DNA of 64,000 nt from Liolophura sinensis (lineage: Eukaryota; Mollusca; Polyplacophora; Chitonida; Chitonidae), in the NCBI RefSeq assembly GCF_032854445.1, contig NC_088302.1, forward strand, positions 23,631,788 to 23,695,787, written 5' to 3'. Under the pieces are notes generated by a model. That model made no database searches. It was not told the origin of the DNA and saw nothing but the letters and a program-made list of their open reading frames with translations. How positions within the stretch are numbered: the first letter of the stretch is position 1; each line of letters opens with the position of its first letter. This document shows positions 34,531 to 48,700 of the stretch, piece by piece. The translations under genes were made by a program, and so were the position numbers.

Positions 34531-37500
34531 AACGGACCTTTTAAAAGTGTACAGACTTCCGTTTAAAAGTTTCCCATAACAATTTTTATTTCAGTTATTA
34601 GTCTCAATCTGCATTTTATCGTAGATTTTTAGAAAAGATATATTGCCTTATCATATGTTCAAATTTAAAAATCCAACACATTTCATATAGTTCATGGTCA
34701 AAAAAAACTTTAACTCAAACACTGTTGTGTCTTAGCAAAGCACTAATGATGTATTCCAAATTCTAATTTCTAGGTTAGAAAAACTGCAAAATGAAATTCC
34801 AAATTTTGATTTTAGCTAAACTTTTGTAGAGTCGGCATCATCAAATCTTCAACTCCTATAAATCTCGTGTCATTTCACATGGGTTTACTCCCTTTTCGTT
34901 TCTAGTCGCGTGAATAGAATGAAACAAATTTCTATGGCCTGTGACTCTATGTATTAGCCTAGAACAACACAGGCTACTTACCTTCAAACGAAGAAACACT
35001 ATGCTATTTTAAAGTGCCATACATCCACTTAATCGTACATGGTTCAGTCACATTGTACATTTAGCCCCGAAATAATTGCTATGATGCGCACTGCAGGGAA
35101 TCTTGGTATCCAGTACAGTAAAGTCTACGTCCGTGCTAGTCCGTAACCAAGAGCTGGAGGTGAAAGAACAATGCTTTCGGTCGTCAAGTCAGCAGTGTTT
35201 AGTTTTTGGATAGACCCTACTCTCTCTCACGTTTAAATACCCCCATAAGCCGTATCACAATGAGCGGTACAGTGTACGTCAGGAGTGGTCAAAAGTGGTC
35301 AGAAAACGTATATCCAGATTAACGGATTAAGGTGATTAAAGCCTTGTTTGGTCCTGGTCATTGAAAGGCTTAAGTTAAATTTCTTTCGGGGTATTACACC
35401 TACGTCCATGTCTCCTGTTTTTGTGGGTTTTGTCCCAAAGAAGTTGGGTTAATCAACTAGTACCGTGACCTTGTTATCGTGGGGGCTTAGTGATTCGTCA
35501 GAAGTGGTAAACATAACACACTAATCCGACAACCTATTACTCACCCCATCTCGGCATGACGTCACACCGGGTTAATTACGTCATGCAAAGAAGTCACGTT
35601 GCCGTTGTGACCGTCGGTATCAACACAAGTAAACGTGGAGATGACTTGTTTGCATTGATCGTTTAATAACATCTTTTGTTTCTTGTTTATTAAGAGATTT
35701 TTAGCAAAAAATCGATTAGCACAAATCCAGTCCAATTCTCATGCTAAAATAATTACTCAACCCGAATTCAGACACAGTGTCACAAGTTATTTAATGTCAT
35801 GTGAAGTCTTTTGAGGCGTGGATGACATCGCTGACCTATCTGTCCGTTGTGCCTCAGTTTGGATGAATATAGCCCTTCGCCGATGTTAGCTTTACTTTGG
35901 CGAGGTGAAACCAGCGACCTTTGGCCCGTTCCTCACGAACATTCCCACGTGTGTGTGGCATTGACATAGAAATGTATACTGGTATAACACCGTTACACTG
36001 GTGGAAGATGGTACGCAAGGGGCAACAAATGTAATATTGCACAAATGGAACACATAAGCATGGTTGCCCGTTAAAGGTATACAGAATTGACGCTGATTGG
36101 CCGAAGGAGACTTTGTGCAATCGGCATGTAAGTATTTTATTGTATTTCACTGTAACTGTCGTCACTTAAATACCCTTTTTAAGTGCAAAGTTGTGTAACG
36201 CCTCCAGGGAAGAAATCTGGCTATTACACATGCTTTGAGCAGGACTATCCCCGGGATGCAACCAATATCGCACGCGTTGCAAAGTAAGCAATTATGAATT
36301 TAATGTTATTATTAATCAATCGTAGAGACTGACCGTCACCTCATTTGAGACTTACAATATGTTTGATTTTATTTGTTTCAAAAATTATTTTGGCCATATA
36401 ACCATTGTTTCTTCCCGTAAAAGACAGGACATAACGTAAAAGATGTAAAAGACATATATATATATATATAATTTCTTTAAGCCCTACTCAAGAATATTTC
36501 ACTTATACCACGGCGGCCAGCATTATGGTGGGAGGAAACCAGGCAGAAGAAACCCACGACCATCCGCAGGTTGCTGCCAGACCTTCCCACGTAGGGCCGG
36601 AGAGGAAGCCAGCATGAGCTGGACTCACAGCGACCGCATTGGCGAGAGGCTCTTGGGTCATTACGCTGCGCTAGCGCGCTAACCCAGCCCCCGCCATGGC
36701 TGTTTCCGTCTGTTTGTATCCTTATTTTGAAATAACTATGGTTATATAACAAAATCTGTTGCGTTGTTAGTATGAATGACCAGGCTGGGAATGAGCTCAG
36801 GTCTTTCGGATACAATGCAGAAGCTCAAATCATTCTACCACCGTAAAATAGATATACAATACACAGAAAAACAAGAAACAAAACTGACTGCAAAAAAAGA
36901 ATACCTTTTTATTCTACATCTGTACAGGTGAATTCATTTCATTTTTTTTTATTCTTTAAGAGACGCTCACACAACCGTATGAACGGAATCTCCACGTTAT
37001 ATATGTACAGTATAATATCATTGAATCCGTCAGGATGTGAGAGGTGCGAAGGATTATTCACCTATCAAACTTAAAGCTAGGCTTCACTGGTGGCACTAAA
37101 GTACACATTTATAATAAAGAGAGGCCATTTTTAAATGATTAAATCTGCCACACCAAGACATACCTCTCTGTTCTTCTATAATGCATGATAAAATAAAGGT
37201 AAGTTTTCACATACTATGCTGCTAATTTCTAAGAACCGGTGCCTTTTTTTTTTTTACAACAGAGGCAATGAACCAAATGTTATGTCTAGTTTTTAAAACC
37301 ATTACTTAAAAAAAAAATTAATTATTATGTATTTGAGGCTTGTAAGAACTCCGGCAAATCATTATTATGTTGTACGGGGATGTGTCAAAGGTTAGACAAG
37401 GTCACAAATCTACACGTAAAGACGGAAACACCGGGAAGCAAAAAAACAGACGCATACAGGTTTAAATAAACGCCTAATAAATACATAATTCCTTCACTTG

Positions 37501-40275
37501 TTAACATATTTTCAGCGTCAGCGTCAGAGTCGTCCTCGTGCAAATACCAAACGGAGCATATGTCGTGAGCCTTGTTAATGTGACGATGGAAATGAGTTGG
37601 CGAAAGCAGTTCCCAAGAATCTGCGAGTTATCTTACAGTGACTACGCATGCGCCTAATTGATCAAATATATCAGACCTATCAGACGAATATACAGAACCT
37701 GTCAATGACCTGTGCTTTTTTAGTAACCTTTGGCTACGGTGAACACTTATCAAAATAAGTGAACACACATCATAATATTACCAACATTAACCTGACAAAT
37801 TCAAATGCCAACATGCTCTGTGGGATAGGTATCGAATAAATACAGACGATGTGCTTCTTGCATGCACTATATAGTTCAAGTGCAAAAAATATATATATAC
37901 ATACATGTACCTGTACTTGAAAACAATTTTTTTAGCTGACCTGATATGACCTAGGTTACCATGGCAACTGGCTGAACCATTATTGTATACGGGTATGGTG
38001 CAGAAAGAGTCTACTACAGGTAACGGTCGATGCACAGAAATCACCGTGATCGTGGCAGTCTAAAATGAGTTAATGGCATAACTGTAGCGGGGGGGTCGCA
38101 TTTAATTACATACTTTCAAATGTACATCTATAAAAAAATAAATACAAAATGGAATAGCTGGTGTGAGAGTCATGCATTATTTCGATAATATAAATATTGT
38201 CCAGGATCATTATGTCTATCTTGGTGGGTATGGAGGCCAACGACTGTAGTCTGCAACAAACGTTTGTACTTTTGGGTTAGAGTTCACGATGCCGTTTCTG
38301 ACTGTAATAATTGTTGGTAATGAAGAGTGAAATTTAGACACATGTGTTTTAAGGTAAGATTGATGAGGTGGTCCAAAATTAACTTGCAAAACCAAAAAAT
38401 AAGCTGTAAATTTTGCCAAAAGTGAAAAAATGGCTTTATGGAAAAAAAAAAAGAGTTAAGCATGCCAAATTGTTAAATGGTTATTATGACAAATTTCTGT
38501 AAAGATGCAAAAAACATATTCTGAAACTATATGAAAACATTTTCAGCCTTATAATACCTGAAAACCTTCAGTTCTTGGGACAAACGTACTTTTAGAAACC
38601 TTAAGGCCCATGGCTGAACATCTATTACATGTATGAAGTTTAAAAAAAAGTCTCAATTCTGGGAGATACTTATTACCTGGGATCTTGGGATGAAAGTCTA
38701 GTGACAGGTACAGACATTGTCTGCTTTTGAACAGAAACATACCTGAATACGTGTAGAAAAAAAACATTGAAACTTTTATCAAATGTGCTGAGAAAAATAT
38801 GATTGTCAATGGTTGAAAATATACTTCCAGGTAGGCATTTTCAGCTCTTGTAACAAAAACATGTTACCCAAAATGAAACCTTCAGGTCAATGGCTGATAA
38901 AATGTTGTAAGTGGTACAGAAACTTTACCTCTGGGGAAAATATACTACAAAGAACTAAGATTTTCAGCTGAATAACACAAAATGTACATGTACTATCCAA
39001 GGCTAATACATTTCAGCCGAATGGCTGAAAAACTTACTTTCATGTATACATACAAACAATGGGCTTAATGACAGAAAAAATATCAGATTTCTTCATTAGC
39101 AACCAAACAGACAGAACAAAAATAAAAAAATAATAAAATTCATAGCACTATAATTAACTAATAACAAACCACATAAGTAAAGCCAATCATGAAAGTGTTG
39201 TACATTTGAAAAAAAAAAAAAACTTATTGCTAAGGGTGACAGGGAAGAAAACTTTGCATCAAATCCTTGCATTCAGCAAATTCATGTGTGGTTACATGAA
39301 AGGAAATATGTTTGACATAACAAAAAATGGCTTTTATTATTTTTTTTTTTTTACAAACAGGTTTCATATTTGGGAGCACTCTTCGCAGCACAAGTTTTAT
39401 TGGATATCATTTTAATTAATCTTTTAACATATTTATTAATATATCTGAGAGGAAGTCTACATAGTAGACTCAATGCACAAGACAATTTTCTAAATGATTT
39501 TGTTTTGATAAAGGAGAATATCAAAATATTAGAAATTAAAGTCAACTTCCACAATGGGAAATATTTTGTGTATAGGAACATGGTTTTAAATATTTAACAC
39601 CAGTAATACAATGGGTTTCTCACTTTATAATTCCCTATTATCCCGCTCATGAGAAATTATATAATTTGTTCCTGTTCAAGGGGTTATGTGTTTCACACAC
39701 TATTTCCCAATGGGCAGACAAGTTATAAAATACAGTTACTTTGCATAGGAGGTATCAAACTTTTGCTTCATTAATACCCTGTTCGTGCAGTCTAAAGTCT
39801 AAAACAGCTCAAACTTGAAGTGGTACAATTCAAATTCTGCTTGCACTAGTGTTCATCCCCTCAAGATGACCAGCATAAGATTTTACTTGTTAAATAGTAA
39901 ATTATATCAATGGCCAACGGTCTCAAGCCAAATAACAGGCATAAATAACATGATAAATAACAGGTAGGGGTACTGTATAACACCTTTTAAGCAAGTTTTC
40001 ATCAACTTATCTTGCTGTACCAAGGTGAACTTAAAGGTGATTTTATGCTGTATGTGATACAGGTTACCCGTCTCCTACTTTTGTGTTCAAATGTGCAATC
40101 TGTGCTACACATAGAAGAGGCAAAAGTGGCACAAGGCCATTCTATTCACATGGCGACAATCACTGTGACAAAAAAAAAAATAGAACAGCTCTTCATCTAA
40201 CATCAGGAATAAAAAACCAAGGTCAAAAACGTGCGCTATGAAGCTGAATAATACTCTCTTCATATGGAAAAAATC
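34531..40275. other. Intergenic stretch right of gene B
   Basis: One near full-length SINE at 36469 and scattered A/T runs. No exon was recognised. Regulatory sequence of gene B would lie at the left end, but nothing specific is visible. Confidence 0.6.
36469..36695 (-). mobile_element. Family 1 SINE, near full length
   Basis: The body is near consensus and the head is well kept (AGCGACCGCATTGGCGAGAG, CTGCGCTAGCGCGCTAAC). Intergenic, between gene B and ubinuclein. Confidence 0.9.
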
Positions 40276-40822
40276 TGAGGGTGCAACTGACAAAACAGAC
40301 ACTGAATGTGTGGCAATCTGAGTGGAGCAATTTGAGAGTGCAACTGGCAAAACTGATACTGAATGTGCAGCAATCTGAGTGAAGCAATTTGAGAGTGCTA
40401 CTGGCAAAACTGACATTGAATGTGTAGCAATCTGAGTGGAGCAATTTGAGAGTGCTACTGGCAAAACTGACACTGAATGTGTAGCAATCTGAGTGGAGCA
40501 ATTTGAGAGTGCAAGTGGCAAAAATGATACCGAATGTGCAGCAATTTGAGGGAAGCAAATTTGAGGGTGCAACTGGCAAAACTGATACCGATTGTGCAGC
40601 AACTGAGTGAAGCAATTTGAGGGTAAATCTGGCAAAACTGATACGGACTGTGCAGCAAATGAGGGAAGCAATTTGAGGGTGCAAATGGCAAAACTGATAC
40701 TGAGTTTGTAGCAATTTGAGAGTGCAACTGGCAAAAGTGAGATAAAATGTGCAGCAATGTGAGTGGAGCAATTTGAGGGTGCAACTGGCAAAACTGATAG
40801 TGAATGTGTAGCAATTTGAGGG
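40276..40822. repeat. 57-bp minisatellite, about 9.6 copies
   Basis: Unit GAATGTGTAGCAATCTGAGT, GGAGCAATTTGAGAGTGC, ACTGGCAAAACTGATACT. The spacing of GAATGTG is 57 bp over the first five copies. Because 57 is divisible by 3, all minus-strand frames look open for up to 270 codons; I treat these as non-coding. Confidence 0.92.
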
Positions 40823-42423
40823 GGTTCAGAAAGTGTGGACAAACAGCCATGTTTGGCTTTAACACAAAGAATGCTACTGTGTACCTGTTTCCCTGTAACT
40901 ACAGCACTGGTATTCAAAAGGAGTTATTAATCACATGTGATCACATAACAATCTGATGTGACAGAATGCTTAATCAATGATATCACACAGTTATATCAAT
41001 CATCCAGAGTTTAAAATTACAGTAAACACCAGTCCAGTCCAGTAAAGGTACATGTAACTGTATCTACTGAAGCACAATCCAAAGGTTTTAGATTATTAAT
41101 CAGTGTTCGAAAGTTGGTCTATTTTCATACTAAATTTGACAAACTAAATAATGGCTGAAGAGCATTGTTTAACTCAATGCAGAGAACAACACACAAAAAT
41201 AAAATAAAAAACATATCAATTCCCTCCCTCCCCTACCGTATGTAATGTGCTGCTTTGGAAAACTGAACAGTTCGAAAGACGAAAATGTTCATCAACAATG
41301 ATTTCAGGGCTTGTGAGTGCATATGAACAAGCTGGCTACTGCGGAACTCAAACTGATTATTGTACATAAGCTAGCTATATTCTTCATGTACATGCATACT
41401 GTCAGACAAAAGCAATCTTTTCATCACTCATCGCCAGTAGTTCATTAATACTTGTAAATCCAGATTGCTTCGAGCCCAGATGACACGTAAAAAAAACCCA
41501 ACAGAAAACAAAAATCAGAAGGCCCAAGTCATCTACCAACACAGCATAATGAATACAAAAACAAGTGGCCTTCCAAATAGGCCAAACCTGAACATGTCAC
41601 TGATTATGTCAAGCGTTGTATGATGCATGCGACTTGCTTGAGGCATGGCTGATGAACTAAATCTTCTACCTTTTCACAAGTACATAAAGTGTTTATTTCC
41701 TCTAATTTTGAGAGTATCATTCTGTCTACATAAACAAAACAATACTTCCTTTGAAACTGTGAAGTTGCCAGTAAAGTCATAGCTGTTTCATCTGTACATT
41801 CAATCTTGTTCAGGGATCAAGTGCATTTTAATTTGGTATTTCTTACGCGGAAGGAATAAGGATTTAGGGAAGATAGATTCTCATTGGTCTGACTGGATGT
41901 CTTTAGCACAATCACAACAGGTTTTCTGGTGATCCTGAATACCCACAGATGAACGACCTAATCAGATAATTGCTTAGAGTCAACTCCAGCGTTCTCTGTA
42001 CATACTGAGGTATATGCTGATACGTATACAGCGTTCCAGTCACGCACCAGTTACTCAAACATTATCGTTGATAAAATCTACTCTATCATCAGAAAACCAA
42101 AAATCCTACCAGGGCTTTTAAGCTGCTGTAAGTTCTTATCTCTCCAGTGAAAGCTTTTAGTCAAAAAGCCCTGGTCAAATCAACAAAGAAAGGCTGACCT
42201 CCTGATTGTTTAGGGTTAAATATACATGTAGGACAACCGTGAACAAGTCCTGTATCATACAGATGAGAGGTGGTAAACAAAGATACAACAATAACAAGTA
42301 ATAAATATCTCCATCAAGGCTCACAGTGTTTGTACTCTCTATTTGTATCTAGGCACACAGGCTTCCTGTGCTCAACAAACCGATGATTCCAGACAGCCCG
42401 CAGCAGCAATCGCAATGAAACGT
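40823..42423. other. Probable 3' untranslated or downstream region of ubinuclein
   Basis: No coding signal and no SINE. If the 29-nt terminal exon is right, transcription continues into this stretch, with one AATAAA candidate near 41692. Confidence 0.4.
41692..41697 (-). terminator. Possible poly(A) signal AATAAA for ubinuclein
   Basis: A canonical AATAAA hexamer on the minus strand lies about 730 nt past the proposed stop codon. Such hexamers are common in AT-rich DNA, so this is only a candidate. Confidence 0.25.
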
Positions 42424-42452
42424 TCAATAGCCATGAGGAGACCTATTGGAAT
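42424..42452 (-). CDS. UBN1: Candidate terminal coding exon of ubinuclein
   Basis: After the exon at 46672-46815, which ends in phase 1 at a GTAAGT donor, the best continuation found is the acceptor TTGCAG at 42453. It adds NSNRSPHGY and then TGA. Phase fits, and the Ser/Pro composition matches the preceding [10 protein letters not shown]. The intron is 4.2 kb. A hidden exon in between cannot be excluded, and the exon is short enough that a chance match is possible. Confidence 0.5.
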
Positions 42453-42725
42453 CTGCAACAAAAGAGCACATTCTTTAATTCCATCTGCTCACAGTGCTTT
42501 ACATTGAACTATGTTATAAAGTTCAATACACAAAACTTTCAATTACAAAACAATTCTGTAATGTCTAAAAATAAAGCACAGCGAACACTGAATTTCCTGT
42601 GTTTTAACCACATTAACCAGCATAAAGTGATCTTTATTTAAATGCGAACAGAGCACTCTGAGAACAGAATCTTATATTTATTGAAGCAGCACAACTAATT
42701 TACTGATAAATATATATATACATAC

Positions 42726-42780
<55 letters not shown>

Positions 42781-45700
42781 TTATGCCTGTAAAGGTTCTA
42801 GACACCTCAATGCTCAAGCCTCAAAATGTTGCATGTTTATATTACATATAAGCACATACATTTATAGAAAAATTCTTAAATTTTATTTAAATGGTTTACA
42901 ATAAATTTGTAGCTTCTGGGTCACTGTGCAATTTATTCCTAATTACATGTAATCACACCCAAGCATTTTTCAAACCACAACATATTTTTCATAAATATCT
43001 TTCTCTTGGTAAAAAAATATGAATGCATAACATATACTACCAATCAAAATGCAGAACAAATATTATTACCATATATTAGTTCAATCAAACCAATAGACAT
43101 CGGCATCAGTGATCAATTTGCATTCAAAGACATATGTGCATGGTTAAAAGACACACCAACAACTGTATTTTAGGTTTACATAGCTTAACTACGTCAAAAG
43201 GTTGAGGAAAAATGCAGGCAAGTACTAATATCTACAGGGGGAAACATACATCATAGCACAAAATTTATACTCTAGATTTTGGCAAAAAGTTCATTTCAAA
43301 CTTGTCAAGCCATTATGAAATTTCTATGTTCGTATCTTGATGGCCCTGAGAATAACGGGCAGGCCTTAAAATAAGTGGCGAACACTCGTCTGTTACGCAT
43401 CGGTCACTGACATGCTAAATGTCAAGGACGATTCCCAGTTCTTCATAAAAATAAATAAATACATTTAAAAAATCTGTTAAAAGAAAGCACCATGAACTTC
43501 GCGCATTCTTGTATCACTGGCACTTATTGAAACGACCTCCAAAGACAGAAGAGTTTCTTGTGTTACCAGGGCAATATTCACATTTTACTTGTCGAGATGG
43601 CGAAATTCAGCGTGACATAGACTGCTTAATGACCGGAATACGTCACTAACAGATAATACCAATGATGTCAGCACATGACGAAACGGTCACAATGAAAACA
43701 TTTAAATCATGGAATTTCCACGGTGACGTTATTTACGATTTGAAAGAGAAGAATCAATTAACAACTCTTTGGTGCAGAATATGCTCAGAAGACATCGCTG
43801 ACATCTGTGGAGAAGCGAGAAAGAATCTCGGGACAGTCCCTCCCTACAAGCACTGATAAATTATCTGGATGATGTGAATTATATTCACAAAAGTAAAATA
43901 TTGAAACAGATCGAGGCAGGGTCACTACTAGTCCATCCAGATGGGCTCAGTGTGCTAATATAAAATTCTAACATTAATCATATTTTGTGATACAGTCCTC
44001 GCACAAATCTGCAAACTTTAACTCGATAGGAGACCCATTTCAGCGAAGTTCACGCTGGCGGCATGAAAGGTCCCTGCAGTAAAAATACAACTTCTTTTTT
44101 AAGCCTTTTTGGATTGGATTAAGAAGGTTGAAGTTGCAGACATCAATCAAAATATAATAGTTCTCGCTATGGATTGGATTAAGAAGGTTGAAGTTGCAGA
44201 CATCAATCAAAATATAATAGTTCTACTATTATAAAATATAATAGTACTACCAAATCTTTTGTAGTTTGAGCTGTCAGTGTGACTACCACAACAAGTTCAT
44301 TAGTTTCATAGGTGAGGATAGTAAATTAAATTTTATGCATTGTCAATGAGAGTTGAAGTAAAAAAAAATCAAGTCATGTATGTTAACAAAAGAAACATTA
44401 CACAAAGGGAGAGTTGTTTCAAAATTTTTTTGGGATTTCACATCCGGACAGGGAGCACAGGTTTGAATGTAAACAACAGTGGTGAATTATAATACAGAAT
44501 ACAAAATAGGATGTACAGGTTTTTGAATGTGATCCGCTACTGGCAATGAACTTTTGTTTTCCTGTTTGGCTGCATGGACAACAACGCGTGGTAACCTACA
44601 TGTATTTTTGTACATGGGTTTACCAACTACCAGAATGTGGTAACCTGTACATGGGTTACCATAGCCGAACCTTATTTGAAAGCCCGACAAGCCTTCCACA
44701 TCACATGCACCACAATATCATCAATGTCACTATCAATTTGCACGCTGTCAGTGATCATGTAGAGTAAAGTTCATAGGTCAGATGTAAGTATAAGTACTTT
44801 AAAGGCTGAAAGTAGTGAGATTTAAAGCATGCAGGTAACACCAAGTGTACATCACACACATGCTGAAGGGGAACAAACAGTGCTACACGCCGACAACAAC
44901 AACAACAACAGCTATGTGACAATCAAAATCAAAGTTGACCACAAGATCATGTGCGAGAGATCTGATGGGAAACAAGGTACCTTGAAATCTGTAATGGGTC
45001 ATATCGCTGAAGGTAAAAGGGTGCTGTAAGGGACTGCCATGCAAAGGTGGATATATACCTGAAAGTGCACCAGCCAAAACATGTGTTTCTTCTCTACAGG
45101 AAATTCATGTAACACTGCACCAAATTTACTACAACTATTGGCAGGAACTTCTTTCAAATTTACAATTGGTGACAAATTGGACACTTCTGGTTATCTGCCA
45201 CACATATAAGTGGCATAAACTGAGATAAATCTTTTAAGCAGCAATATAACCATTCCCAAAGGTGACCTAGTTCTCTCTTTTAGCATGTGTGTCAACAGCT
45301 CTTTTTTTCCTGCTGTTTTTACATTGGACTAAAATCTGAACAGGAGTTCCTTCTGTTATTCTGTGTACTGCTGAAGACCCTACTTGCTGAAGACGTCAAT
45401 TTCTCGCACCATCCTGCTTATCACATGTCCGTGAAAGTTTTGATTCACAGATTTCGTATTTTGATCGAAACAAGTGCGTATCTAAAATCGTATTCATACT
45501 TTAAACATCATCTTTGGTGTATGAAACTGTAACAGATATCTTACTGCAACACAGCAGAAAGAAAACTACAACAAGTAATCCCTCATACCAATCACAGCAT
45601 AAGCAGTTGTTAGTATGGAAGCGCTTTTCATGTTAAACCATATGCATACATGTACATCATCATGATCAATTTTTGAACATAAACGTAATTCCCCACTGAC

Positions 45701-48700
45701 TTGATCTTATTGAAACATGTGTTTGTGTAGTCACATAGATCATACAGACAAATATTTGAAAAGCTGCAGAAAAAAGGCAGTGCACAGTTTCACATCAAGC
45801 TTTTCATGTTTACAAACACTGCTGTCAAAGCCCACTGCTTACCCCACCCTGTTCCACCCCCAAAAGCTGCCTTATTAGTTAGTCAGATACATTTCTCAGC
45901 ATGAAAAGTTCATCAAAGGCTGGCTTTGCTGAAAATGTTTTCCACTCATTCAAAAATTTTTTCAAGTTAGAAATCTGAATATTCCTACAAGCACAGAGAT
46001 CTTCACATCCTACCATCTTCCGCAGGAAAGCAGCGATCTTCGGTGCTTGAACTAAATGTGATGGTGTCATCACTTAATAATGCAGGTTCTGGAAACGTGT
46101 GCACCTCAATTTCATACACAACAAAAATGAAAGTACATATATTTCAGAGAAAAGTAATTACTCTGCTGATGAGATAGTAAATAAATAAGATACTTATTCC
46201 TCAAGGCCATTAATTTTCATGTGTTCTGTATTTACACATTTATAAACTGGCACGCTCCTGTATTTCGTACAGCCCACAATCAAGGCTTACGAAGAACAAA
46301 AATGTGTTGCAACTTTTGCTGGCTATGACTCTGAAGAGTATTTAGAGCACCTACACTAGTAAGCCATTGCACATATATGGAGATGTATCTGATTCGACCT
46401 TTCATGGTTTCTGGTTAAATTTTAAAATGTGCCAAGTAGCACAAATTTTTAACCACAGAGCCATTCTGAATTTCAAAAATGTGCAAAAGAGATATTTCCA
46501 GAGCCTGCTTTCATGAGTGATAAGACAAAAAATGGTGAGTCATGAGACAAAAAAATGGTAAATCATTCAGCAAAACCTATATCCTTTTCTGCCCCTTTCA
46601 CGATTCTGCCGTAACAGTATACATTCATTCCTATTCATATCTGGTAATAAAACAGTGATTGGACCACTTACTGTGCGGGGAGGCTGCTGTGTGGGGGCTG
46701 TTTGGACTATGCAGACTGTGCCCAGCAAACAGACTACCCAGGGGGCTCCCACGGGGACTGAGGGTGTTCCGGGGGCTCAACTGGGCCTGGCTGTAGGGAA
46801 CTGTGCTGGACACCACTGAAAATACATAAGCATGGTATTAAGCATTTCAGTTTGGTGGGTTGGGTACTTGGGGGTGTATGTGTGTGTGTGTGTGTGTGGG
46901 AGGGGGGGGGGGTATTTCTTTTGGCCAACCTGTCAGATTGAAATAGGGTAATATACATTCTTGAATTAGTGAATCACACCACAGATAGTCATCCAAAAAT
47001 TCAATTTTATAAGTGATTTAAATTCTCAATAAATCTGAACACATATAACACGTTTTGGCATATCAGAGGAATATGATCTCATCTGGACAGGTTATTAACT
47101 TCACATGTGTACCCACTTGAGCAAAACATTCCATTCTTCAAAATCTCATGAAAAATGTTTTCAGATTGCAGGGGTGGTTCAGGCCTGGTGGTGGGGATGG
47201 TAACATTCTGAATACGCAACTCCAATAGGATTAATTGGGTCAATTAATCTTTCTTTTTCAACATTTTAAGGATTAAAGATTACAGAATAAAGGTAGCAAA
47301 CTTGTGAAAGACACTTCCTGTTGATCACCCTGTTAAAATTAATCCTTGTTGAGTGTACTCACCAGCCCTGCCATTATCCGGTGACCTGCTCTGATGATGT
47401 AGACTGGAGGTGGGGGAGGGGGTCTTCTTCCCACCAGGCAGGACTGAGACAGGGTAGTTCGGGGAAGAGCGACTACTCCCCTGGATCTGTGCATGGGCCA
47501 GAGGGGGTGAGAATGCAGAGGTAAGAGCCGCGTTCGTCAGGGCACTGCTGGAGTGTGCTGTCGGCGGCGTTGTGGAGGAGTTGGCGAATGACAGCAGACT
47601 CCAGGCAGCTGAGTGACTTGCCAACATGGATGCCTGACTCTGTGCTGCCGTGAGAGTGTGAGCCATGGCAGCAGATTTTGCGGGTCTTTTTATCTGAGAG
47701 CTGGAGGTAGCAGCAGCAGTTGCAGCATGGCTGGTGTGGGTATCTGAGATCAGCTTTTTCTTGAGGGACAGAAGAGATGTTTTGTGCATTGTCTGGTTAG
47801 GGTGAGAGCTGGAATGACTGGTGCGAGGAGGGGCTTTGTTAACAGATCTGTCCTGAGAGCTACTGGCCATCGATGTTGCTGCACCAGGGGAGTAACGACT
47901 GGCTGGAGGAGCACTGGCCTTACGAGGCACGCTGCCCTGAGAATGGCTGCCCTCACTGACAACACCAGTGTTTGAAATGGCTGCAGCCAGTAAGGACTGG
48001 TGCTTGGCTCCCTGTGCAGAGTTCGGAGGTTGTGGGGGCTTACTCTGGCCCACTCCGTGTGATTTGTGCAGCATACTGAGGTAGTTCTGCTGTATCTGCT
48101 GATGTATTTGCTGACTCAGCAGATGTGGGTGAGGAGACGGCTTCCCTTCCTTGCTCAGGTAAGCTGCCTTGTCGGCTCCACCAACAGGGGACACTTGAGG
48201 AGATTTGGACTGCTGTGACTTGCTGGGAATAGGGTCCTTGGATCGCACAACGGTGTCTGGCTGGCGCGGCTTTTGTTTTTGCTGTTGTTGTTGTTGCTGC
48301 TGCTGCTCGAGCTGTTGGTGCAGGAGCGTGAACGGTGATGGTTTACGTTCGCTGGAATGTGCCTTTTCCTGCTGTGGAGACACCCTCTGGTTCGGAGACA
48401 CCTGCTTGGGTGGCACTGAGTGTGCGGAAGAACTCACAGCCCCGGGAGTTATCTCCCCTGCCTTTCCTTTTGTCCACATCTGTGACTGTTCAGTTTTAGT
48501 ACTACTGCTAGGGCTGGGAGTTTGAGGGCTTGTGGCTACTTTAGAATCCTGTAACACACTAACTGCTGGTTTTAACATGCTGTTCTTGTCCTGCTCTGAT
48601 AAGGCTGAAATTGCATATTTTTTAAACTGAGCCAGAAAGCTGGAGTTGGAGGACTCTGTGGAGGTTGGTTTGTTGGAGGTACTGGCCTTGGGACCCGGCT

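Noticed and set aside
40105-40917. Minus-strand ORF of 270 codons
   Set aside because: It is a 57-bp minisatellite read in frame; two other frames are equally open, and no start context or domain is present.
45879-46073. Minus-strand 64-codon ORF as an extra ubinuclein exon
   Set aside because: It has no acceptor or donor in the phase needed between the exons at 46672 and 42452, and its composition does not resemble the Ser/Pro tail.
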